DNA of 64,000 nucleotides from Magnolia sinica (taxonomy: Eukaryota; Streptophyta; Magnoliopsida; Magnoliales; Magnoliaceae): positions 38,447,501-38,511,500 of the forward strand of contig NC_080591.1 of assembly GCF_029962835.1 (NCBI RefSeq). The letters are read 5' to 3'. The notes under the pieces are model-generated. The model was not told where the DNA came from. It saw nothing but the letters and a program-made list of their open reading frames with translations, and searched no databases. Positions within the stretch are counted from its first letter, which is position 1; the number at the start of each line of letters is the position of its first letter. The translations under genes were made by a program, and so were the position numbers. Shown piece by piece: positions 34,971 to 45,507 of the stretch.

Positions 34971-35659
34971 GGACCAAGTGTCTGAGGAAGTAAACTCCTT
35001 GTTGTCTCTATGCCCAAAGCAACTATTCTCAGCGATGGTGAACTCAGCCATCAAGGTATGTTGGTAGCACGTAGAATGTAGATTTTCCTTTTTATTTTCT
35101 TTTACTAACCTTGGTCCTCTCTCTATTATAGGAGGCCCTCGGGATCATAGCCCTCTGACAATTTTTTTTGACCTGATAGCTCGATTCAAGGAGGCAAACC
35201 GCCTTCTTAACACTGCCCCGGACTGACCTTGAGGTGAAAGCCCAGGAGCTAGTGATATCTGTGGAGGCTTTGGTGGCACTTCGCGATGCCCTCCATGTAT
35301 CTGAGGAGGGGTGGGAGGCCAATCTGTCCCAATTGGTGGAGGAACATTAATGGAGTATTGTGCTGATGGCCAAGAAGGTTGAGCTAGAGGTTGAGGTGTC
35401 AGAGGCATGGACCAGAGCAACCGAGGCAGAGACCAGTATCCCCATCAGAGAGGCGGCGGCAGTGGAGGCCTATAAAGTCTCCTAGGACTATCAAGTGGAA
35501 TTGGGGGAGGTTTTCAACACTGACTTTACCAACTTTCGAGAAGAAATCTAAGGATGGTTCTCCAAGCTTAACCTATCGTGGTTAGATGAAGAGGCATGCT
35601 CGGTGAAGAACGTTGTTTCTGCGACCAAAGTTGTCGCTTTCAGGTTGCCCCCAAGCTAG
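34971..35659 (+). pseudogene. Tat antisense accessory gene, 3' part
   Basis: Two exons around a 76-bp intron (35056-35131). The last exon reads DLEVKAQELVISVEALVALRD, SEEGWEANLSQLVEE, VELEVEVSEAWTRATEAE and DYQVELGEVFNTDF, ending LPPS and TAG at 35657-35659. Its Glu/Ala/Leu heptads predict a coiled coil followed by a short globular tail with FSKLNLSWLDEE, the usual C-terminal architecture of this family. In-frame stops occur at several sites, including two near the exon start. Confidence 0.62.
35056..35131 (+). other. Spliceosomal intron in the antisense gene
   Basis: AAG|GTATGT donor, a perfect TACTAAC branch-point consensus at 35103-35109, a U-rich stretch and ATTATAG|GA acceptor. All signals are intact although the surrounding exons have decayed. 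Confidence 0.75.
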
Positions 35660-36299
35660 AGGGGCATCCACTAGTATAGGAAATTTTTATATTTTTTAAT
35701 TTGTTTGAAAGGATTTTCTTTTCTTTATTAATAAAAAGACTTTTGTCTATATATCTACCTAAGCCTTGCCTCTGTTTGTGTGTATGCTTCTTGCCCCTCC
35801 ACTTTTGAGCTTGGCTTGCTCGGGCTCGGAAGTGAGATGGTGAAAGTTAGTAAGGGTCAGACCCTTTAGGAGTCTCATCGGGAATATTTAATCCCAAGCA
35901 TTTAGATTGGTGTTCAATGTTCATCTCTGGGTTGTGCCCCTTGGGTTGATTACCTTATCAGGGTAATGAGCTCAGTTGAAGGGTGTCTTTCTCGGCCTTT
36001 CCCTCTCCTCGACTTCCTAGTCACTGAATTCTTCATAGTTTGAAGGGCAACTCCTTGGGTTTTGCCTTTTCCTAGGCTCTCTAGCCATTGCACTTGTCAT
36101 TTATAGATGGTAGATCATCGATGTAGGAAAAGTTGCTTTTTTATTAATAAAATATATTTACAAGTAATTAACACCTGAGGTGTTTTGTCAAACCGGCTCG
36201 CCTGAGGGGCCTATAGAGCTCAATCTGCTCAGTCTCTACTGATAGTAGATCTTCAAGTGCTCTGCATTCTAAGGATGAGGCAGAGCTCATCGCTCTAAG
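35660..36299 (+). terminator. 3' untranslated region and poly(A) signal of antisense gene; spacer to Tat pol
   Basis: AATAAA at 35730-35735, 71 bp after the stop, follows a T-rich stretch. The rest, up to the integrase tail on the other strand, has no recognisable coding content; another AATAAA lies at 36147-36152. The antisense gene and gag-pol therefore converge tail to tail here. Confidence 0.55.
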
Positions 36300-37335
36300 T
36301 CTTTTAGTCGATATGGTCCTTGTCTAGCTATACCGGTGACTTTGTGGAGGCCTTCCCAACTTGGTCCTAAGGCTCTCGAGCCAGGCTCTCGATTGCTTTA
36401 GGAGACTTCTTGAAGCACTAAGTCTCTCATTCTGAATCTTCACTACCTCACTCTTGAGATGTAATGCTGAGTAACTCTCTACTGGTAGGCGGCGACCCTC
36501 ACTTGCACAATCTTTGAGTTCCTCTAACAAATCAAGACTCAGCAGCATCTGTGTGTAGTTCTCCTTTGGTCAGAATAGTTCAATTTGGCCCAAGGGCAAC
36601 CCGATTTCCACTGAGACCACTGCCTTTGCATTAAAGGCTAGTGAAAAGGGGTCCTCCCGGGTAGCCATTCGAGCAGTGGTCTAATATGCCCATAAGACAT
36701 GTAGTAGCTCTTAAGCTTAAGCTCTCTTGAATTTCTTAAACTTGGTCTTAAGGTGTCTCTTGATGATTTTGTTGACCACCTCCACCTTGCCATTAGCTTG
36801 CAGGTGCCGAGGTGAGGCGAAGGCATTGCAAATGCCAAGCGTCTCACACACTCCTCATAACCTGGCGTTATCGAACTACCTACCATTATTGATAACAATG
36901 CTGTGCCGTATGTTGAATTTATAGATGATGTTCTTCCAAATGAAGTTGGTCATTTTCTATTCAGTGATTTGAGGTAAGGGCTCAGTTTCAACTCACTTTG
37001 TGAAGTAATCGACGGCAATGATGGAGAACTTGGTCTGCCCCTTACCGGTCGGTAGGGGTTTGATGATGTTGACTCCCCATTATGCAAAAGTCCAAGGCCT
37101 GCTCATCAGGGTCGGCTACTCGGGCGATTGTCACGGCACCACTGCAAAGTGCTAACACTTGTCACATTTTTCTATTAAACTTCCCTACGTCCTCATGCAT
37201 AGTAGGCCAATAGTATCCCTGTCAGAATTCTTTGTGCGCCAAGGCTCCCCCTCCCGAGTGGCTTCCATAAATACCCTTATGGATTTTTCTCATTACATAC
37301 TTAGCCTCTTCCCGTTGTAAGCACCTTAGGTAGGG
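36300..37335 (-). pseudogene. Tat integrase
   Basis: Zinc-binding region at about 37200-37325 reads EEAKYVMRKIHKGIYG.HSGG, LAHK and QGYYWPT. The core includes VDYFTK near 37000, INNGR.FDN near 36880 and FASPRHLQANGKVEVVNKIIK at 36770-36840; the last holds the catalytic Glu. The C-terminal LGPSWEGL block followed by KVTGI lies near 36340-36380. Stops and shifts interrupt all parts, and one stop falls at the Gln of NGRQF. Confidence 0.82.
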
Positions 37336-37609
37336 TAGTGAAAACCCTTTGTTGTATAGGATGACCCCTAGTATTGTTTACTAAGCGGATCAATATCAAA
37401 TTTTCAGGCTTCTAGTCTATCTTCAGGAAGCTCATCCTGTTGTAGGTAACGCATGATTGGATCTATCCAGCTTGATGTGTGGCTGACCAGGGGGTCTGCT
37501 TTCTGGTCAAGATGATTAATGCTCGGCTCAGGAAGGAATTCAATTAAGATGGTCCTGACAAGGTCGACATCGATTAATGCTCGACTCAGCCAAGGCTAAC
37601 TTAGCCAAA

Positions 37610-37985
37610 GAGTCGGCTTGGCATTCTCATATCCTGGGACTTGCATGATTTTGTACTTTTTAAATTCCTTGAGTGGTTCATGAGCCCTGGTCAGGTAGGC
37701 GATCATCTTTTCACCTTTGTCTTAGTATTTAGTTGTCACTTGGTTGACCACTAGTTGTGAGTCGTTGAAGATTTTCAGCCTTTTGGCTTCTATTGCTTTG
37801 GCTAATTATACGCCTGCTAGGAGTGCCTTACATTCGGCCTCATTGTTTGAGGCTCAGAAGCCAAATCGTAGCACATACTCAATCTTGACTTGGTCAGGCG
37901 AGGTGAGGATCAGCCCCTCTTCACTCCCATGTTAGTGGTACTGCACTCTACTTAATTCCCTCTGTGGGTGCGTGGCTGTAGGGTA
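37610..37985 (-). pseudogene. Tat RNase H
   Basis: Reads GLILTSPDQVKIEYVLRFGF, ASNNEAE.KALLAG, AKRLKIFNDSQLVVNQV and IAYLTRAHE, followed by LKEFKKYKIMQVPG. These are the RNase H blocks of the Tat branch, which precede integrase. Stops replace Glu and Gln codons in at least three places. Confidence 0.82.
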
Positions 37986-38409
37986 GGTAAATTTTGCGAT
38001 AAAGTCGATGATGGTCTGCCATGTGATCGTTATCCGAGGTCAATACATGATATCAAAATTCATCGAGCTCAATCACCCACTTGGTGAGTCGGCCCTAAGC
38101 CTCAGGTTTCTACAATACCTAATAGAGGGACTGATTGGTTGGACAATGATGGTATGTGCTTGGAAGTATGGCCTAAGTCGTCAAGATGATATGACTAGGG
38201 CCAGGGCCAATTTCTTTATCTCTGGGTACCATATCTCTACATCGAACATGGCTCTGCTCACATAGTAGACATGTCACTGGGCACCTCTATCCTCCCTTAA
38301 TAGGGCTAAGTTGACTATTGCTAGTGAAATAGTTAGGTACAACAATAGCTCTTCCCTCTGCACAACTTTCAAGAGTAGTGGAGGGGACCCTAAATAAGCC
38401 TTGAGATGT

Positions 38410-39130
38410 TGAAATGTCTGCTTACTTTCTTTTTTCTAGATCAGCTTCTTACTCCCCTTCAGCTACTTAAAGAAGGGCAAGCACTTGTCTGTGGCCCGAG
38501 ATACAAATTTGTTCAGTGACGTCAATCTGCCCATGAGGCATTGGATCTCTTTGCTCGAGCTAGGCAAGCTCATTTCTATGAGGGCCCAGATTTTGTCAAG
38601 ATTAGCCTCAAACCCTCTTTGGTGGACCATGAAACCTAGGAACTTTCCCAAGCTGACGCTAAAGGCACATTTGCTCAAGTTAAGTTTCATCCGGTATCTC
38701 CTTAAGATGTCGAACATTTCTCTCAGGTCTACCACGTTGTCCTCAGTCATGACACTCTTGACGAGTATGTCGTCGATGTAAACTTCCATAGTTTTCCCAA
38801 TGTTTACCACTTTAATATGTCGCTCTAGCATTCTTCAACCCAAAAGACATGACTCAGTAACAATATAGCCCTCTATTTGTGATGAAGATAGTCTTCTACT
38901 TATCGTGCTTGTGCATGCTAATATTGTTATTATGCATCCATAAAATTGAGGAGTGCGTACCCAGCAGTAGCATCCACCAACTAGTCGACCCAAGGTAGTG
39001 GAAAACTATCATTTGGGCAAGCCTTATTCAAGTCAGTGTAGTCCACACAAACTTGTCATTTCCCTCTAGCTTTTTTCACCAGCACCAAGGTAGTCCACAT
39101 AGACTTGTCATTTCCCGTTGGCCAGCTAGT
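38410..39130 (-). pseudogene. Tat reverse transcriptase
   Basis: The best preserved part (38463-38831) has EVYIDDILVKS with the catalytic YIDD at 38769-38780, RRYRMKLNLSKCAFSVS, GKFLGFMV.QRG and LTSLNKFVSRATDKCLPFFK. Upstream, 38940-39050 reads DYTDLNKACPNDSFPLP and DATAGYALLNFMDA with stops. The wording (ADLR/MKLNPSKCAFGV type) is characteristic of Tat. About 39050-39130 carries a partial duplication: TAGTCCACA and ACTTGTCATTTCCC recur about 45 bp apart. Confidence 0.87.
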
Positions 39131-39510
39131 CGGGGTGGTGTACTTGCTCGATGAAGTTAGCCTGAACAAAGCTTGCCGACGTCTTCATTGATTGGAGTAT
39201 ATCAATCTCTACCAAATGCTCATCTTTTTTGGCGAACAGACTGGTGGTCGGGGTCTACATTCAGTCGATGGACCGTAACTATCGGGTCTATCCCAAGGAT
39301 GAACTGTTGAGACCACACGAACACATCAAAGTGTTCTCTCAGGAGGTATGTTATTTCTACTTAGAATTAGGGTTCGAGCAGTGACCTGATTTGAACTGTG
39401 CATCGACTTCGGAGAGCTACACTAGGATGAGGTATTCCTCCTCTTTTGATGGCTTCTTCCCTTAAGTCAAGGGAGGTGACCTACGTCATTTGTTAATGTT
39501 GTGTTCTTCC

Positions 39511-39927
39511 TTAGAGAGCTCTCGAATAACACTGTCCAGCCTCATGCTGGTCGCCCCGGACCTTCCCGACCCCATTCTCGGTCCGGAACTTCATGGCAAG
39601 GTGATAAGTAGCGACTACAACCCACATGGCATTCACGGATGGTGTGCCCAAAATTACGTTATACACCAAGGGGCAATCCACCATGAGAAAATCTACCATG
39701 GAGGTGACCTGGTTGGAGCCTTCTCCCACTGTCACCGGTAGAAAGATGCTTCCTTCTGAGGTCACCTTCTCTCCTGTGAAGTCGAGTAAAGGGGTCTGCA
39801 CAGGCCGTAGTCTCGATCTCCCCACCCCCATCTTGTCGAAAGCAACTGTGAATAGAATATTTGTCTCGTTGTCCATGTTGACCAACATTTGGTGTACCTT
39901 GTGATTGGCAATGGTCATGACGACCAC
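39511..39927 (-). pseudogene. Tat protease
   Basis: An open frame of about 138 codons contains MTIANHKVHQMLV, ILFTVAFDKMG, LRPVQTPLLDF, GSIFLPVTVGEG, MVDFLMVDCPLVYNVILGTP and YHLAMKFRTENGVG. The active site D-T-G expected after LV is N-M-D here (39871-39879), so the catalytic Asp is lost although the frame is open. Confidence 0.85.
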
Positions 39928-40234
39928 AAGTGTATCGTCATGGGGGTACTAAATCCCCCCTGCATGCTCTTCTGTACAGGCGATCAAGCATGAATCTACT
40001 ATGGGTTCTTTTCCAGGGTAGACGGTGAGGTTTACTTCATGGACCTCGTCAGTGATTCTTGCACTCTAGACATGAGCTTGGTGTGATCAGTTTAAGTCAC
40101 CACCTCTAGTAGGTCCACCGAAGATGGTGAATTTCCCTAATCGGCTTATAGTCATTGTGCTTCTTGTGTTGATCTCACTGTGGAGTTGGTTGGTCTTCTC
40201 TGCACTTAGCAACAAATTCACACAGATAGCCCCT

Positions 40235-41019
40235 TTAAATGAGAGACTCGATCTCCTCCTTGAGATCAAAGCAGTCGGTTATGTTATGACCATGGATGTG
40301 ATGGAAGTGACAGTATTTAGTCCTGTCTCTTTTTCCTAGGTCAGCCCTCATCTTATTTGGCCACTTCAGGATTCTTTTCTTCTTAACTTCCATGAGCACA
40401 TGCTCTCGTGTGGTGTTCAATGGAGTGTACTAGCAAAACCAGCTGTTAGGAACTTGAGTAGCTTAGCCAACACTACTCTAATCGTCGTCTATTCTTCTTT
40501 TAGAGTTCACGTTGGTCCCTCCTTAGTCTCCTTCCTCTTCCTATCATTTGCCTAGCTACTCCCACCTCAAGCATCCTTTCGAGCGCTGAACACCTCCTCG
40601 GCATTAGTATATTTTTGAGCTTGGTTCAGGAGGTAGGTAATGGTTGCCCAGGTGTTCTTACTAATTGAAAAGAGGAACTTTCCTTGGCTGAGCCCTGCCA
40701 TCATGGTTGTGAATAATCATCGGGCACTACCTGGTCGGAATAATCATCTACCTAGATGACCTCTACACTAAACCTAACGATTTAGTCTTTTAGTGGTTCA
40801 TCCTTCTTCTGGGTCACTGTGAGGAGGTGAGTTGTTGGCTTCCCCATATCCTTACCCGGCCCCGATGAATTGGGTGGCAAAGGACCTACTGAGCTGAGTG
40901 AACAAGCCAATGAATTTCGACTTCAAATTTCTATACCACTTCCGAGTTGCCCCAATTAGTATCAGGGAGAATGCCCTACACATTACATATCTAAAAGCAC
41001 CATGAAGTTCTATTCATGC
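40235..41019 (-). pseudogene. Tat gag, C-terminal part
   Basis: Fragments in order: KPTTHLLTVTQKKDEPLKD near 40800, VDDYSDQV near 40740, NILMPRRCSALERM shifted near 40600, then REHVLMEVKKKRILKWP and KYCHFHHIHGHNITDCFDLK, which corresponds to the Tat zinc-binding motif (C-x2-H-x4-H-x4-C here). The N-terminal part lies beyond the inserted element at 49641-50323. Stops are frequent. Confidence 0.75.
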
Positions 41020-44000
41020 TGTTACGCCCCCAAACTCGAAAAATAGGCTCACAAAATTCTCGATCACCGAATCCAGTGCCGATAGCCTCCATAGTGCCCC
41101 ATTCTCGACTCCCGAAACTCATGTGCCAGATTTTGATCCTAGGATCCTACAAGGAGGATTTTCAGTATGATTTTTTTTGTAATAGAGCATAACCACAAGC
41201 ATCACAAAACAACATCACCACATATCCACTAATATAAACATTTGACTACAATGCTAAAAGGGAAATACATATGTATCAAAATCAAAGCTCCAGAAGTCTG
41301 CTGCACACTCCAAGTTCAACGCTGTTGCGACCGAACGGCACCTGCACGCATCTATTATGCATAAGCTTATAGAAAGCTTAGAGGGTGGTGAAAGTGTGTG
41401 TAAGGTAAGTGTCAAGAATATAATAAAGCCCATAAATCATACATCATCGGAATAAGCGAAAATACTGACAAGATCATGAATCATACGATATCAGAGTAAG
41501 CGGAATTATACCGGTAAGTCCATGAGTGCTATCAGCCGTACCAAGGCTATACGAAGTAAGTCATGAATGCTAACGGTCATATCAAGGCTATGCAATGCAA
41601 AACATAATAAGACAATAACAGAAGCCGAGGATGCAATGCAATATGCAAATCCTGACGATCCACGAATACCATCAACCTCATCTAGGCCATACATCAAACC
41701 TGTGCGTATCGCGCAATCATGTGAGGATAACTCCGTCTCACAAGGAGTTCCAAAACATCTCAGCCCAATGGCATCTGGTTTAATCAATCATTCATCACAA
41801 CATGCATACGAATAATGGGGGTACACAGAAGGACGGCGAATCTAGTTCAAATATCAAGATAAGCTCACTGATTTAAAACGCGTCATGATAGTTAAGGAAA
41901 GAATCCAACTTATAGCCATCACAACATCGGACGATGCAACCGATGTGGGACAAAGTTCTGCCTTCACTGTGTGTACAGTAGCTTGCCAGCATAGTAGCCT
42001 GCCAATCACTGGTAGCTCACCCAGGCTCCTCTGGCCCCGCCCACATCAGTGTCCACCCACGTGCGCCCGCCCACATGTGATCACAACGATGGAGCGTCAA
42101 AATATCCCCCACCGAGGGCAAATCCGATTCTAAGTGTAATAAGTGGGCTTCCTTACCCTCTCTACCGCGCAATAAACTGAACTTTCCTATGGGCCCAATA
42201 TATACACAAGGTGGCTCCAAGGTGTAGGTATCATGATGTTATGTTGTCGCATACTCATAATCGGCATCGATAATCGGTATTGATAACCGACACTAATAAT
42301 CAGCCTCGACAATCAAAATCGGCCAAACAAGGCCTAAGGGAAGGTCCCAATGTGGACATTAAACCATCATTGCCTAACAATGTGGCCATTTAACCAACAT
42401 TGCTCCCAAGGAGTGGCCCATACAAGGAATTCATACACAACTTAATAGGCCATACATACATCGCACTGGACCTCAACCATGGGCCTTGAATACATCACAA
42501 TGGGCCTTACTAAATGGATTAGAAATACATCACAATGGACCTCATCATATGGGTCGGGAATACATCACAATAGGCCTTGCCAAATGGGCCGGAAATATAT
42601 CACAATGGGCCTCAACCCACGGGCCCTAGTACATCACAATAGGCCTCAACCCATAGGCCTCAAATACATTACATCGGGCTCATCAAATGGGTCGTATCAA
42701 CAGGCCAAATCAAATGGGCTGATTCAAATGAGCTGAATCAAATGGGCTTCATGTATATCAATCGGGCCCACCCTTATGTATTTTTGAGATCCGACCTATT
42801 CATAAGTTAACATAGAGGTAGATGAAGTAAGAGCAAAAACATCAACTTGATCGAAACTACCGTGGCCCTGAAGAAGTTTGAACGGTGGACATCACTATCC
42901 ACTACTCTAAATGGTGGGGGGTCTGCTTGAACTATGGATTTGACTCATTCTTTAGCTCATGCCATAAAATGAGCTTTCAAAATGGTTAGATGGTTTGGAT
43001 GCAACACATGCATCATGGTGGGTCCCATATATGGACAGTGTGGATGATACAGGTGGGACTCACAGAACTAGGTGACGCCACTCCAGTAGCTATGTAGCTG
43101 GAGTGAGGTACAGCAGCCGTCCCACCCACGCATGGGGATGGTGTGGGATACAATACATACATCAGTGGGTCACACGTGGGGCCCACCATAATGTTTATCT
43201 GCAATCCAATCTATTGATAAGGTCACACGGACCTGGATGGAAAGGAAAAAACAAATTTCATATTGATCCAAAACTTCTGTGATACCCAAAAGGGTTTTAA
43301 TGGCAGACATTCAATCAACATTGTTCCCGATCGTGTGGGCCACCTGAGTTATGTAGACGGCTTATTTTTGGGGTGGCCCGCTATCCTAAGGGGGGCCACC
43401 AAATGCAAGGTGTTGATGCTCCACGCACATCACAGTGGGGGCCACGGCTGGGACCCATGTCCCAGTCTCCTAGCATCCTGCTACGACAGCAGCAGCAACA
43501 GCGTCAGTTGCTTTACATATTTTTTTAACAGATTTTTTTACAGTTTTTCGCAGATGGGGCCCGCATCCAGAGAATTCACCCTAGCCGTTGGCTTCTAGGG
43601 CTCAAGACAGACCCATCAAGCCCAATATTCGGTATATTTTGTTGTATCGAAACATCAATGTGGGTTTTAACGGTGAAAACCACTGTTTTCTACGCTATAG
43701 CCCGCCAGAAAATCGAATCAGCTTCATTTTTCGACTCAACGCCTAAAATGAGTTGGGAAATAGGATGGACGGCGTGGATTGAATTTATACATCAAGGTGG
43801 GGCCTATATGAGTGGCCCACCCAAATAGCTTTGAAACAAACTGATATTTCTGTTTTCATGTCAGTAAGCCACACCTCAGTTCACACTTCATGGCCTGGCC
43901 ACGTCCAGCGTCCCTGGACGCTGGATGGTTTGCATACAACACATTTGAGGTGGGCCCCACCTACAAACGAGTTGTCCAGGTGGGCCACCAAATGGCTGGA

Positions 44001-45129
44001 TGGCATGGATAAGACATACATTAAGGTGGGGTCCATCCAAGTGGGCAACGCAACCACATCATTACACACAATAGAAAAATAAAAGAGAGAGGGAGAGAGA
44101 GAGAGAGAGAAAGAAAGAGATCGAATGATGGAGGGAACTAACCATTATGGGCCCTCCCTTCCGTATATCACAACATAAATCAAGTGGGTCCCATTACATG
44201 TGGGCCCACCGATCAAAATCAACGGTGGAGATCCTTTCTCCACCAAAATGAAAGGTCTAGATGACCCTATCCATGCAAGGAGAATAAATATCATGATGCG
44301 GTCCATGCAAAATGGCCCCATCATGGAATGATTATGAGGATCAAGGTGGGCCATCGGCCATGCCTAGGGTCCAAAGTGAGATCCATACCATCAATCGGTA
44401 GGCATCGGTAGGCATCACTTGGCCCATCATCAAAACATGAAAATCTAGCCTATAAAGCACCCACCGTTCGATCTTCTTGGTCCGATGGAACGCTGAACTC
44501 CTTGTGCTTCACTTTGATGGAAGGTGATGAGAAACGAAGGGCTAGGATGGTGGATCTTGGGGTGGGAAGTGAGCCACACACATACACTCTTTTCTCACAT
44601 GGAAGGGCTTGGACGTCCACTCTTTTCTTCTCCTTTGTTTCTTGGAAAATGTGAAGAGAAAGAGAGAGAGAGGGGGTGGTTGTAAGAGAGGTGATGGATG
44701 TGAGTGGTGGATGTGAGGTGATGGTGTACTTGACATGTATGGGTGTGTAAGAGAGAGGGTGAGAAAGAGTTGACTTTGGGGTTGCTCTTGTACTTGACAT
44801 GAGGTGACTGATTGATTGATTGAGTGATTGATTGATGGGACATGTTGTAGAGATTCTCTTGGGATTGCAAACACATGGTGTTTCTTAGAGATAAATGCAG
44901 GCCCACATCTCTCGGCTAGGGTATCGGATCGGTATGTAAGACACGGCGTTAGAACCGCGACGACGGTGCGGTCGCAATGGTACAAGTCTCGGGTCGAACC
45001 GACTTTAGAATACAGTATACAACTTTAGGTCGCACACAACTGCCGATAAAAGATCACAAGTCACCATAATTCGACCGGGAGGACCGCAGAAGCCTAAGGA
45101 ATGGTACGGGCTAGGATACGGGTCTTACA
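41020..45129 (-). repeat. 3' LTR of the non-autonomous element
   Basis: Plus-strand ends TGTTACGCCCCC and GGGTCTTACA. Contains the GGGCC array (42460-42770), an ATGGACGG/GGCCCACC segment related to the inverted-repeat elements at 51610 and 59291 (about 42960-43400), and a GA microsatellite (44085-44115). Confidence 0.9.
42460..42770. repeat. ATGGGCC tandem array, 3' LTR copy
   Basis: About eight or nine degenerate units of the form ACATCACAATGGGCC plus 10-20 bp. The partner LTR has about one unit more. Confidence 0.85.
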
Positions 45130-45142
45130 GCTCTCCCCACCT
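45130..45142 (-). promoter_or_regulatory. Polypurine tract of the non-autonomous element
   Basis: Minus-strand AGGTGGGGAGAGC directly precedes the 3' LTR start TGTAAGACCC. Confidence 0.85.
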
Positions 45143-45220
45143 AATAAAAATTTTATCCTCAAAATTTACTATCACGCAGGACAAAGTAAGGGAAGAGGAA
45201 GCATCAACTTATAATAATTC

Positions 45221-45312
45221 TATGAACAAATAGCGCTCTCTAATCTGAACCTCGCGCTCTCAGGATGCCTCATCAACGCTATGATGACCCCATTGATCCC
45301 GGATCTCGGATC
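45221..45312 (-). pseudogene. Remnant of the pol C-terminus
   Basis: The minus strand reads EIRDQWGHHSVDEAS, a stop, then EREVQIRERYLF. This matches the region after the integrase core of chromovirus-type pol proteins, where family members read Trp at the stop (TGG to TGA). A further stretch NFEDKIFIRWGEL at 45130-45170 is the conserved sequence next to the PPT. These are the only coding traces in the element. Confidence 0.7.
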
Positions 45313-45490
45313 AGAATGATCGAAGCTTCAACACTAAGCAGCCTCACAATCTCAACAGTAGGGAGCTATGTCAGAAAATATCTAAGTTATTGAACTCACG
45401 GATCTAACCATTCTAAGTTCTCAACAATCATAGAGTACAGGCTAGCTATCAGCAGATATGTGATGTTATCTTCAGGTATTCCCAAGTGAT

Positions 45491-45502
45491 GCTCTGATAC
45501 CA
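45491..45502 (-). promoter_or_regulatory. Primer binding site, tRNA-iMet (perfect)
   Basis: Minus-strand TGGTATCAGAGC, identical to the complement of the initiator tRNA 3' end, 5 bp inside the right LTR. It fixes element orientation. Confidence 0.92.
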
Positions 45503-45507
45503 ACTTC

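Noticed and set aside
43263..43598. 111-codon plus-strand frame
   Set aside because: Lies in the LTR of the non-autonomous element; not kept in the partner LTR and without motif.
45491..45502. tRNA-Met gene fragment (also at 14857 and 57466)
   Set aside because: Only the 3' end complement is present, next to LTR ends; these are primer binding sites.
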